A program made the translations under genes and the position numbers. Below are positions 1 to 11,690 of a stretch of 64,000 bases of DNA, piece after piece. The stretch comes from Coriaria nepalensis (lineage: Eukaryota; Streptophyta; Magnoliopsida; Cucurbitales; Coriariaceae). Under the pieces are notes generated by a model that saw nothing but the letters and a program-made list of their open reading frames with translations, was not told where the DNA came from and did not search any database. The stretch lies in contig CP114498.1 in the NCBI GenBank assembly GCA_027186245.1, forward strand, positions 5,463,501 to 5,527,500, given 5' to 3'. Numbering within the stretch: position 1 is the stretch's first letter; the number at the start of each line of letters is the position of its first letter.

Positions 1-1610
1 ATAAAAATATTAAATTAAGAATCAAATCACTGTCATATTTATCTAATTGTCTATTATAAATAAATAAGATAATAATTAATAACTTATAAATTATATCTAG
101 AATATTGAAATCATTCTTAACCAAATAAAAATTTAGCTGCTCATAATAGTAAACTAACAACAATCGAATCTATGAAAAATAAATGAAGAAAGAAGAAAAA
201 TATAGGGACAAAGAAATCAAATTAACTATAACGATTGGCGCCCCAGAAACTTCTTCAATATTTCTTCTCCTGCCTGCTTCGCTTCTTGCGCTGACTGCAC
301 TTCGCCCCCAATTTATAGATGCACAATCTCCTTCTTGCATTAGTCACGTTTCTTTTCTCCTCTTTTTGCGCCGCCCTTTTCTATTTTGATTGCCTCTTTT
401 TGTCTAAATTTGAATTAAAACACCTCTCTCTTTAGTTCTTCATCCAGCCGACCTTGAAGTTGTCCTCATATCCTTCGAATTTAATGCAAACTAACTTTAT
501 GCTTTTTGGGCTTTGATTATTATTTTTTCTTTTCTCAGCCCACTTTTATTTTGTCTTCAGCCCGCTACATTTTTCTTTTGTACTAATGTGCGGCTGTAAA
601 CCAAGCTTTAACATCATTTAAATCCTTCAACTTTTCTTTTATTTCATTTAAGTCCTTCAAGTATTCTTTCACTCTTATTTTATCCTTTTTAACTTCTTTT
701 TATATTTTTGCCTCAAAACTCCTACAAATATAAAATAAGCTAATAAAAGATAAATAAATCCAAAAATTAAAAGATTTATAAGGAAAAATAATAATAATAA
801 AATTTAAATTACAATTATCATAGATCTCATACTTACATTATTCATCAAGTATTCTTGATGCTTAAACCCTTAACTCGCTATATAAAATTCACAATCTTCT
901 TTTTAATTTATCATTTAGTAAATCCGTTCAATATCTAAGACTAGTATAACCCATTAAACATTCTATAATATTTGTCTGCCTTATAATTCAAGTTAGATTT
1001 ATTTTTGTTATGGTACATGTTTTTAATTTAATTAAATGATTTTATTGTACCTTGTCATTCAAATTGATGCACCTTCTATTTATCTTGCCTTTAATTAATG
1101 TGCACCTTATCTTATTGCATTATATCTTTCTCTCTTTGATTTATCAGTATTTTATTTTATTATAATTTAAATTACTATTATTTCATCTTCGAAGTACTAT
1201 TACTTTTGATACACTTGCACTCTACCCTTTGTTTTGGGATAGAACAATTGTATTTTGCAATGCTAATTCTCCAACCATCGTGCGTTCAAAGAATTTGCAC
1301 ATCAACAAATTGGCATGCCTGAGGGGACTTTTTTTCCACATGTCAAAAAGTTGTGTGCTATTTCCCTCCATTGTGCATTTTTTTATTTTTGCAATCAATG
1401 CCTACCGAGATGCATATTTGGGGCGGTGGAGACTACCTCAACAAGAAATCTTGATTTTAACTCCGTAATCGTCGATAGACGGTTAGAAATTCACCTATAG
1501 AAAGTCCCATCAGGCATGCATATTTACTGACATCGAGAAACTTTGCTGACGAAAAACTCAAAAAATGAATAAAATTTATATATGCTTTAGCATAATTTAC
1601 CTTGCAAAGT
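1..1610. other. AT-rich stretch without a recognisable gene
   Basis: No reading frame here resembles a protein family; the short open frames are low-complexity. Around 231-390 there is a more GC-rich patch with a GGCGCC core near 238-243 and, on the minus strand, a TATAAATT-like box near 313. Together these could be the remains of a minus-strand LTR. No second copy or target duplication was found, so this stays a weak guess. The rest is AT-rich intergenic DNA. Confidence 0.4.
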
Positions 1611-2407
1611 TAATGATGAATGCGGGCGTGTAATAAAGTTAAAGTGGGTTTCACACCATAAAATAAAATAAATACATACTAAAAAAACTGAATCGGACTT
1701 CTAAATGGTTCAAAATGTTTAAAATTAATCTAGGTTCTAGTGAGGAAAATTAACTAATTGCTACTAAAATAAATTATTAAAAAATGAATGACTACATAAT
1801 TAAAGTTCAAAAGATGAAAAATTAAATAAAAGACATTGAATAAAAAGAAGGAAAGTAATAGATCTATTCAATGTCAAGAGATGAAAATTAATCTAACTCT
1901 ACTCCTATGAAAATAATAAATAACTGCTTTAGAAGAAGAAGAAAGTGAAAATTAAAGACATCTTGTCTATAAACGATAGATTAAGATCTTCACTTAAGTA
2001 AAAACCTAGTGGCTCAATAATACTCTTAAGACCTGATCTAAGGAAAGAAAGATATAATTTTAAGAGGAATTAAAAACAAAAGAAATGGCAGACAAACTGA
2101 GAAAACATAAGTGTTTAACTACTTGAATGAATGATTGATTAGTGTTGGTTAATTGAGTGATGATGTTGTTTTATTTAAATTGAGTCCTATATTTATAGGC
2201 AACCAGAATGATATTTTTGTAAATAAAATGTGGCCAAAAACTTGTTATCCATAGTAAAAAATGGCGAGCCACCCTACGGGCCCCATTCCTCCTTTTTTGG
2301 AAGAAATTTTAACCTTTAACGGTCATATTTTTGACCAAACTTGATTCCTTTTGCATCTAAGTTCTTCTAAACTTCTTCCCCCTCACTCTCACTAATATTT
2401 GACCCAT

Positions 2408-2412
2408 TAATG
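2408..2412. repeat. Target site duplication, left copy (partner 4118-4122)
   Basis: The pentamer taatg lies directly before the TGTTGG end of the solo LTR and again directly after its CCAACA end. Five bases is the usual duplication length for LTR retrotransposon integrases. Confidence 0.8.
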
Positions 2413-4117
2413 TGTTGGGTATGGTACCTTAAAAATATGTAATAAGTATATTTTTATGAAATTAATAAAAAAGTGACATTTTTCTATATACTTGTTTAAA
2501 TATGTTATTATCAAATAATGTGTATTAATATTAGAAAATTTCAAATTCATTTATGTAACTATAATCTTATCTTAGTAAGAGAAGATTAAGATTATAGATA
2601 ATAAATTAAATTATCTACAACATGTTAAAGTATGAAATCTTTAATTAATGTTTGCTGGTACGGCCCACTAGCATTATGAATGCATAGATGAACATCTTAG
2701 TGAAGATGTTTTATATCATTAGATTATATATGACTGGACCTGATATGAATTAATTCTTTATCAACTTACCATTTTTCATAAAAATTGTATTCATATCAAT
2801 AGATGATCATATACAGATGAATCTGAATCCTATGTAGTCATGAACTTCTGTTTATGTTAACTTGGCCTTTTGATTCACTCGTCACGTTTTGTTTGTAAAA
2901 CATGATAAAGACGCTTGTTTTGGAGATTTATTGAGATAAGCGGGGAACTTGATTTACATATATGGAATCCAAACTTTCTTTATAGAAGATTGTATGGTTT
3001 TGAGCTCAAATTTATAATTAAGTTATAAAATGACTGTTCACTAGTGGATTAATAATATATAAGGATAATAAGTTAATTAAAGGGGTAAAATAATAATTTT
3101 GACCAGCTCTAATTATGAATCAATTATTGGAGGATTAAATTGTATGTACTAGAGATTGCTCAGTAATTTGTTCTATAAATGCAAAAGTGCAATCTCATAT
3201 TTTTAGTGGAATAATATTGAGATTAATAAATAAGATTTATTAGAATAAAGAGTTTAATTAATAATTTAATTTATTAGAGCTTGGAATTATAGGTTCGTAG
3301 TTCTCAAATCGTCTGTATAAAACATTGTATAGGGTAAGAGCCAAAAAAAGGTAAAGAAAGGGTTTATTTGCAAAGAAAATAGTTTTCTGGGGAAAATATA
3401 TAATTATGAGATAATTAGTATCAATTAATTAATTAATTAAAAGATATATTTAAATATTATTTTAATATAATGAATTTCGAAACTCACTTCATAAAATAAT
3501 AAAACATATTTAATTTTGAATTAAATATGTTGTATAATATCAAATTGTTATGAGATATTAATTTAGTATTATGATTAGGAAAAGTCAAATTTGAGAAACT
3601 AATTTAATATTCAAATAAAATATGATTTGGTTTAAAATAGATAAGATTGTATTTTATATTAAATTTGAAAACATTTGATCATATTAAAGATATAATTAAA
3701 AAATATCTCATGATTTTGTTACATTTAATATTATGTTTGAATTTATAATTTAATTAATTTAAAGTGTTTAAATTAAAAAAATAATAAATAGAAAACGTAA
3801 TAAAACTCTATAAATATATCATATTCTATATTATTTTGTGATGGTGAGAAGAGATCACCTTAAAGAGAAAAAACCTTGTCATCTCCAAATGCCCACATAC
3901 GTTCTAGTCTGTTGAGAATCGACATAGAAGATTGTGGTGTGAGTCTTAACAGTCGACTTGCATATATGAATGTATGATTTTTTCACCTAGTGGTTAAGAT
4001 TAATTTCTATATATATAAAGGATCGCTAAAAATTTTTAGAAAATTTCAGAAAGTTTTTGTTATATACTAAGACGAATAATCACTTTTGCTGTAAATATTT
4101 AAACTTGATTTCCAACA
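2413..4117 (+). mobile_element. Solo LTR of a retrotransposon, with 5-bp target site duplication
   Basis: The block opens with TGTTGG and closes with CCAACA, a perfect 6-bp terminal inverted repeat of the kind that bounds LTRs. The five bases before it (2408-2412, taatg) are repeated exactly after it (4118-4122). Nothing between the ends codes for retroelement proteins, and its 1.7-kb length fits one LTR. A TATAAATATA box at 3809-3818 suggests plus-strand orientation. A solo LTR arises when the two LTRs of a complete element recombine and delete the interior. The family was not identified. Confidence 0.8.
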
Positions 4118-4639
4118 TAATGTTCCACTAATCTAAATTTTTGGCCAACCTCTTCACACGGCCAAAAATTGGGCTTAAGTGGTCATTGTGATATACTTTT
4201 TAGGAAAAGTGGGTCCCACTTCCAACTCTTTCATGCTTGGTTGAATTCTTTATACTTTTCGGCCCAAAATTAGTTGTTTTATGCCTAAAAATCAGCCAAC
4301 ATGTTATCTTTTCCGGAAATGGGGTTGAAAATGTTATTTTTTCCACTTTTTGGAAAACAATATGATCCATTTTTGTTTTACCATTTTTGTACTTAGACGA
4401 TTTTCATCATTTATTGGTTGATTTGTTTTGCTTTTTGGGCCGATGTGGCACTTTATTTTTCTCTTTTAGCCAGTATGGTAAAAAATAATAATTTTCTGTA
4501 ATTTCCATCAATTCGGTCGATCCTAAAATAATGAAACGATTTATTCATCTTTCAAAATTTTCGATTATTCGGCTTAAATATTAAAAATTATTGAGTTTTC
4601 ATCAGTTGGAAATATAAAGAAAATCCAAAGAAGTAATGA

Positions 4640-5560
4640 TCCTTAAGTGAGATTTTCAACTTCTTACTCTTGAGTAAGATATCAAAAATCACTTGCCTTC
4701 GAAAGATTGAAAGGATATATCATAACATTCTCATGGGGGTATCGTTTAACGGTATCCTGGTCGGTTGACTTGCTTGGGATTGGGATGACTTTCGGCACTT
4801 CATCATTGATTATCGCAGTAACTTCAACTTCAAAAGTGGACTCTTGATAGAAGATACCCATAGAAGCACTTTTCCATTAAGCTTCTTCTTTTAACAACTC
4901 CTCATACCGAGAAGCCCTGTAAGGGCACCTTTGGCGGACTTGGTAAAATTACGTATGGAAATATTGTTCCATCTCCTACCAAGTCTGCATACAATTAGAT
5001 TGCAAGTATGTATACCATGCGAAAACAAGCCCCGTAAGGGAATTGACAAAATTTCAAGCGAGGTCGCTTTTCAGCACCGACCTCTCCACATTGGACTATG
5101 AATCGACTGATGTGTTCAACCATCAACTAAATTGGGTCTTTTAGAGTAAAGACTAAATTCAGGAACCCAATAGTTACAAGGGAATGGTTCTTGATCAACT
5201 TTGTCTAGGTATGGCTTATGAGAGGTCGACCACGGTGGTTTTTGAGCGGCCAATCCGTACATCTATTAATGATGTTGCAGATCATATCCCTATCAATTGA
5301 TGGTGGAGTGGCTAACCTTGGTTGCACGAATAGAGTCGAAGGTTGTTGAGGGATAATTCACTGGCGGTATGCCAACATAGAAAGTTGGTGGCTGTTACGT
5401 AGAAATCAAACAAGTTTTGTTCACTATGTAGAAATCAAGTCATTTATGTAGCACGTAATTGTTACATTACTATTGTTGATGCAAACAAGTTTTCGTATCA
5501 CGCTGGCCGACTTAGGGTCCAAAACGGCTGACTAGAGGTACAAAAATCACAAAGCTATCG
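4640..5560 (-). pseudogene. gag remnant of a Tat-type gypsy retrotransposon
   Basis: Read on the minus strand, about 5015-4940 gives a gag core with AWYTYLQSN followed by MQTW, a stop, then EMEQYF. This is the pattern of the plant Tat/Retand gag (a Trp-Tyr pair followed by a conserved Trp and an acidic helix). Reading continues with several stops to about 4700. No protease, reverse transcriptase or integrase follows: the frame runs straight into LTR copy C. The element has therefore lost its pol region by deletion. It lies between two LTRs of the same family (1614-4499 and 5594-6625), which together define the remnant. Confidence 0.55.
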
Positions 5561-5593
5561 ATTTGGTCCGATGAGCACACGTTGATGTGTTAA

Positions 5594-6625
5594 TGTGATG
5601 TGTGGGCATGCAAGAAGTATAAAAATACTTCAAATTAAATTAGAACTACTCCTAAGAAAACCATATAGATGACAATACAGTAAAGGAAGATAAGGGAAAT
5701 GATATGAAATTTAAAGGAAATCCATAAATGGAAAGTAACTTGACTGCATAAAAGTAACGGGGATTGAAGCGAACATAAAACTAAAAGGTTCCAGATTCTT
5801 GGATACTATATCTGCTAAGCTAGAATGGTAAAACATATAACAACTGATAGGATGAAATTGATATTAGACATTAAATGAGCATTCAACTCAAATCGTGTAA
5901 GCCAGAGCCTATAAAGTGAAAGAGAGACAAACCAATTTTGTACCGGTTGAAGCTTGTAGTAGAGCGGAGAAGAACTAGTTTCTTGTGTGCTCTTTTCCAT
6001 GATGACAAGTAGAGCCAGTTTCTTGTGGACTCCTTGTCACTATTTAGGGAGGGAGGATATGACGTTGAGGTGATTCGAACTAGTTTTGTTCGGGTTCTTC
6101 ATCCTACCTCTTCTCTTTGGTGGAGGGCACTATTTATAGAGGAATTAGAACATCTCTAACTTGAAATCCAAACAAAAATACTTGCTAGACAAGTATACTT
6201 GGTGAGAAACTTTAGGAGCCATTTTAGGAAGTTGGACTAAGTCTATTGCTTAGTGAGCAAGTTCAAGAAGCTTATGGAAAAATATCCTCTTCAAGTTCAA
6301 AATTTTTCATTGTCCCTAAAGAATGTCTATATTGGTGAAATGTCCTAGGAAGAAGTCAAACAAGTATTTCTCTTTACGAAGATACCCTTCAAATTTTTTG
6401 AAAATTCCCTAAGTAAAAAATGATTGAAGGGAATGAAGGATAGTGGTCGCATGGCCACATGACCACTCGGCCAAGCCTTTGCCGAATGGTCCTAGGTGGT
6501 TGGTCACTCCTTGGCCGATCGATGGTCGATTTAGTCTTATTTTCACCCTTTCTTGATTGACTTAATCGATTTATTTTAGGATTTTTTCCACATCATCGCC
6601 ACATATCAAAATAATAATTTTGGCA
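5594..6625 (-). repeat. LTR copy A of a Tat-type gypsy element
   Basis: About 1.03 kb. It starts on the plus strand with TGTGATGTGTGGGC and ends with AATAATTTTGGCA, matching copies near 1614 and 13515 at the start and near 4490 and 22739 at the end. The minus-strand TATAAATA box lies at 6131-6138. Because gag lies to its left and reads leftwards, this is the 5' LTR of the minus-strand element. The short minus-strand open frame at 5815-6000 inside it resembles no known protein and is taken as chance. Confidence 0.6.
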
Positions 6626-8200
6626 TAAAAAACTATGTCATTATATAGAATTTCAACAATTGTAAAACTTGTTATATATATATCACTAATAAAATGTCAA
6701 AGCATTCTTGGCACATGTTTTCTAATAGATGCCTTTCCTAAGTGTTTAAGTAATTGATTTGGGATAATTGTAAATGTGTTCATATTTAGGGAAAATTTAT
6801 AGGTGTCATTCTTTTAAATTTGGTCCAACCAACTTATTCATTCTAGAATGGACTTATTTGTTTGTTATTGCATGCTATATGAATATGAAATAACATTACA
6901 AACTTGAAAAAATACTAGCTACTAAAATTAAAAGGTATTAACTAATTTCAATACCTTCTAATATTTTCTTAAAAATTATATTACCCTATTCTATAATACG
7001 ATAAAATAATTTTTCTTAGTGTGAAAAGAATTCTAAATTAAATATTACTACAAGGAAGCTTGACTATAGCAATATGTGATAAAGATAGTAAACTCTTTAA
7101 CAATTATAACCACCACATAACTTCTTTATCTTGCCTATCATGGCTATAGTCTCCAAGACTGTAGCCCTATACCATGGAATAAGATAACTCAAATATTTAT
7201 GCATAATACTAAAATATTAAATCGGACCCAACGGGAGCACATCCAGGACAAAAATGATAAATCAATTATACTCAACATCACATGTAGGGAATAATAAGTA
7301 CAAGAGTTAAAACTAGCTATAAGCACCCAAGCTTGGCCATACTTCTAGTTTGCCGACCCCGTACTTATTATGGTTTGTGATTAAAGCTAATTAACGAGAT
7401 ATAGTTTACTGTACTGGCTATGAATAACTAACTAGCTTCAAAAGAATTATAAAAAGTTACATGGCGTTGAGATTATCGATAATAATAAATTAATAATGAC
7501 ATGTATAAAATCTCTAAAACCTTTTTCATATAAGTGAAGCGAAAAATATTTTGACATTTAGAAGTGAAACGAAAGGAATAAATCTTACAATTGTTAAAAT
7601 TCTAAGTAGGGACTTAGTTAATTAACAATTACTTGTTTTCAAAACTATAAAATCTCTAATAATGTTTTGATTTGATTTCATAATTTGTGAAGTAGTTACA
7701 AAGCTTGAAATTTCCATTAAGATGGAAGGGATAACAAAATTGAAAAGGAGTTTCCACCATAGTAGCAGAGGAAATTGGAAGACAAAAATGAAAGGCTAAC
7801 TAAGCCTCTCTTATGAAGCAAAATGATGTTTCATTATTTTCAAATATTAAGAATTATCTTTCTCTTAAATTATTCTACAAAAGGTATGAGATAGCAGATG
7901 TGATTTTATATATGTATGATATATGAATAATCTAAAAAGTAGTACAATTTTAAGAAAGACTAATTGCACCTAAAGGCAAAAAATGAATAAAAAGTTGTTA
8001 CATTACCTATGGTATTTTTTTATTTCAGCCTAGCCTTTTGGTAGAAATTAAAAAATCAATGAGTGGATAAAGTATCCTTGCTTTTACCTATAGTGTTGTC
8101 TACATTTTTGACAATTAAGGTTTATCTTCAAAGTCAAAAACTATACTTGTAGTGTCTCATTAAATGAGATCTTTTATGGTAACAGTTAAACTGCATATAG
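6626..8200. other. Intergenic stretch, no gene seen
   Basis: AT-rich sequence with no frame of recognisable protein similarity on either strand. It separates the Tat-type remnant from a copia fragment and may include diverged 5' parts of that copia element, but nothing identifiable can be read. Confidence 0.4.
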
Positions 8201-9464
8201 TAAATTTTATTAGAATAAAAATTATCTCAATATTAAATACACTAAGAGAGGAAAAGTTTGATGTGATTCAAACAAGTCTTGGCATTACAGATTAACTCAT
8301 AGTAATGAAATATGAATTCACAAAGTTACTTTTATAGACATATTAAGTCCAATTCATTCTGAATCAATAACTTGTGACATGATAATCAGATTTCTTTTAG
8401 TTCAAGGGAAGAAGTAGATTATCTCTTAATGGACACCTCCTAGAATGTTGAATGGAGGTATCATAACTTATTAGATTAAGGTCGATTAGTCGGATCACTC
8501 TTCCATAAGATATTCAAGGGTTATGCGTAGGAATATTATTTCTTCGTATGCAATAAAAATCTTTCCAATTAGTTTTCTTTTATACTTCATATGAGATATG
8601 GAGTGGTAGAAGAATGTCATTGAACCATATTATGATATGGAGATACATGATTGGAGGCAATGTTTGAAATGTACTATTTTATGGGATATCCTAACGGCAT
8701 GTTAGGATATTATTTCCATCATACTCTATAACAAAATATATTTGTTAAGTGAATCACTACCTTTTTATAGAGATATTTTATTTTTGAAAGAGCTAGTGAG
8801 AGTATGTAGACTTGAAGAAATTTAAGAACCACAAAAGTAATACAAACCGAGAATTTTATATTCACTGAACTAACATCTGAGATGCCCTAAAAAGAATTAA
8901 CTATGAATTCTCAAAGTGCACAATGAATTCATAGATTTGTATTTTTCTTGTGGGCCCAAACAATACAGATTTCTAGTAGAAATTTCTAGCAAGGGTCTTG
9001 TGATAGATACATTACTTGGATATTAGTAGTTCGGATTCCAAGAAATAGATCCAAGTCATGAGACTCGAAATGGATTTCATGCATGGCTACTAAGTATAGT
9101 TCTTGGTAGATGCACCTGAAGGAATATTTCCTAAAAGGTGTATGGATATTGCTTTTACATGCAACCAACCATGATTGCCAAATTTGGCAAGTAAATGTGA
9201 AATACCATTATTATAAATGGTGAGCACGGGTTAAAGTATAGATGATACAACTAAATGATTTAACATCTAATTACACAAAGAAGTTGTGTAAGCTACAAGA
9301 ATCCATTCATGAATTTCAAACCTCTTAGAATTGAGACATCTACTTCGTCGAAGGTTAGTGAGAGTACAAAAATATTCTTAAAGTCCTTACATAGATGACA
9401 TGCCACTCATTAGAGAATGAAGTAGCTATGTTACTATTGTTAAACTATAATTATCGAAATAACC
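8200..9464 (+). pseudogene. Copia integrase / reverse transcriptase remnant (copy 1)
   Basis: Plus-strand frames around 8585-8640 read YEIWSGRRMSLNHI, the copia integrase C-terminal motif (P-YE-W-G-KPSL-H-R). Downstream are diverged pieces of the reverse transcriptase, including a KLCKLQESIH-like stretch near 9275. Stops and frameshifts are frequent, so it cannot encode a protein. A homologous fragment lies at 40290-41400. Comparing the two shows that similarity stops abruptly at 9464, where a SIRE-type LTR begins; the copia scrap was therefore already present when the SIRE element inserted. Confidence 0.6.
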
Positions 9465-11690
9465 TGTTAGCACAATATGACAAAGTAAACCAAGTGTGTG
9501 GGTGGAGGGGGGGGGGGGGGTGAATTGGTTTTAAAATAAAAAAATTCCAACAACCTCAAAAATTATAATTCTAATCAATTAAACTTCTAAAATATATTGA
9601 TAAAGTGCCATGAATTTGTAAGGAAAAAATAATTGAAAATAAGTACAAGATAAAAAGTTTAGGGATAGAGAAGCACAAACATATGACTTATAGTGGTTCA
9701 GCTAAACTCGTGTCTACGTCAATTCCTCTAACTCATTTAGAGATTTTCCAGTATTCCAATTTCTTCTTACAGGTGATAATTGAGCCATTACAACACAAGC
9801 TTCTAGGTGCCTAGAACCTTACTAGAGTTTTCCCAAACTCTCTCCAACTCAACCGTTTGAATCCCCCAATCTTGAAGTTCTAACACCCTAAAACCCCTTA
9901 CAATGATTTGATGATAACGCTTACAGCAATAACCTCTTTAGGATTGAATATGAAAGTGATAGCTTAGGTGAAAGAACAAGAAAGAGAGATCTTGAATTAA
10001 GAAATGATTCTATACAAGACTTTTAGCTCACAAAGGAGTACACTAAAAGAAAATAGATGAAGTGATTGCTTAGAGTGCTTTTTCAATTTGCCTCTCAAGT
10101 ATAGATAACGAGATATATACTCTTACTCAAAAAAATGCTTCTTTTGTAGTTTTCAAACAAATCTTGAACAGATGGAATGAGAAATAATATTTTGAGCTCA
10201 ATTAATCATTGTCAGAACTTTATTTTAAATTCTACCACAACTGCAAACCTACAACATTAAAGTCAGATAACATTTTCATCAAACATCAGAATGATATAAG
10301 GTTTTTTCTGTTGGAATGTAGACTTCTTGGGCCTTAACTCCACTAAATGGGCCCACATGGATTGAAACAAAATGATGTTGTTACAAATTCGTGCATGCTG
10401 TCAGATTGTATACTCTTCACTTAATATACCATAATTTCTTTACCAAAACTCCAAATTGTGATTTGTCAATTGGGTTTAAAAATATACTTCCTAAGTTTTC
10501 CAACATATAAATGATTCTACGTAATTATTCTAGAACAGTACAAAAATTAATATCGAAGTCAAATGAAGTGCAAGCCAATTTCAATTAAGATGATATTTCA
10601 ATTTAAATTTATAAGTAGTTATATTTCAAGTACAAATTCAATTTTGTTTGATTTTTATATAATATCAAGAAGATATGAAACTTATTCATTTATAAATTCA
10701 ATCCTCAAATAATAATTGAAAGCATCAATTTTTTAGCCAAGATGACTAACTCATTTAAAGTAATGCTTTCAATTCAATTTGATTCATTCACTTTGTTCAA
10801 TATATATAAGTCATTGTTAAAATCATATGCAACCATAGAATAACCCTCTCCCCTTTTTGATAAAGACAAAATCAAACTAAAGTTTTAAGTAAATTAAATT
10901 AAATTTTCAAACTATCCCTTATTATATCAATCATTCACTCCCCATTAATAAAAATCTTAACACTCGGATACCAATTGCGTGTTTCTATAAGGCATTGTAT
11001 TCAATCCTAGCTATGCAATCCAAATAATTTCTCTCTATTTTTGTGATTGTCAAAAAGGAATGCAATCGATCTAGGCCAGAGAGGACAATATTTTGAAAAA
11101 GGTATAAGACAACGAATATGAGATGCATTTGAAAAATGGAAATATATTTTTTTTTGTTAGATCCAATGTGGATCGATCTAGGCCAGAGAGGACAAGATTT
11201 TGAAAAAGGTATAAGACAACGAATATGAGATGCATTTGAAAAATGGAAATATATAATGTCGATAATGTGAAGCTTTTAAGAATTTATTCCTATATACATT
11301 TAATCATTTTGGATATATGATGATTGAAAGATAGTTGGGAGGCAGAGAAGATGCCTAACATAGTACTAATATTGAGAATATGGGTGAAGGTATAAGAAAA
11401 TTTAAATTAGGAGAGATTATGCCAATTTTCTTCCTGTAAGTGCATGGTCTAAGTGTTTTTACAATCCCAAAAAAATATACACTTTTATGGAATAAAAATG
11501 TACTTTCTAAATATAATTTCAGAAAAATTGATTTATGCAATGAACATAACCCTTTCCCAAGATAAGCATAAGCACAACTCAATCAAAAAATTTCACACAT
11601 CATATCACCAATTTTCACCACAATTATATGAAATTAAGAGTAAAGTCAAGAGTAAGTGATCATATTGAGCACGCTTCAAAAGCATTAAAA
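9465..11690 (-). repeat. 3' non-coding part and LTR of a SIRE-type copia element
   Basis: The left edge is TGTTAGCAC at 9465, located by the loss of similarity between two copia copies. It is followed by a poly-G tract ending in GTGAATTGG near 9506-9526 and a stretch around 9660-9720 that resembles SIRE/Maximus LTRs. The RNase H frame of the same element begins to its right (near 11690) and reads leftwards, so this side is the 3' end. The boundary between LTR and 3' untranslated sequence could not be fixed. No protein is encoded here. Confidence 0.5.
11065..11257. repeat. Direct duplication of about 86 bp, period 107 bp
   Basis: The block beginning ATCGATCTAGGCCAGAGAGG at 11065 recurs at 11172 and matches for about 86 bases with one visible mismatch (gacaatatttt versus gacaagatttt). 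A 21-base non-matching spacer separates the copies. Near-identity in a region of otherwise old, decayed elements suggests a recent duplication or an assembly artefact. Confidence 0.85.

Larger units (their letters stand above)
1614..4499 (-). repeat. LTR copy C of a Tat-type gypsy element, interrupted by a solo LTR
   Basis: This is the left LTR of a minus-strand element. Its ends resemble two other copies in the window, at 5594-6625 and 13515-14021 plus 22083-22739. All begin (plus strand) with TG followed by a GC-rich box reading roughly TGCGGGCGTG. All end in an AAAATAATAATTTT-like stretch. Each carries the minus-strand box TATAAATA (here 2200-2207) in the U3/R position. The LTR itself is about 1.2 kb; the extra length is the element at 2413-4117. 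The right edge near 4499 is approximate. Coding is absent. Confidence 0.6.

Noticed and set aside
4640..5560. A functional minus-strand gag gene
   Set aside because: Multiple stops interrupt the reading and no pol follows.
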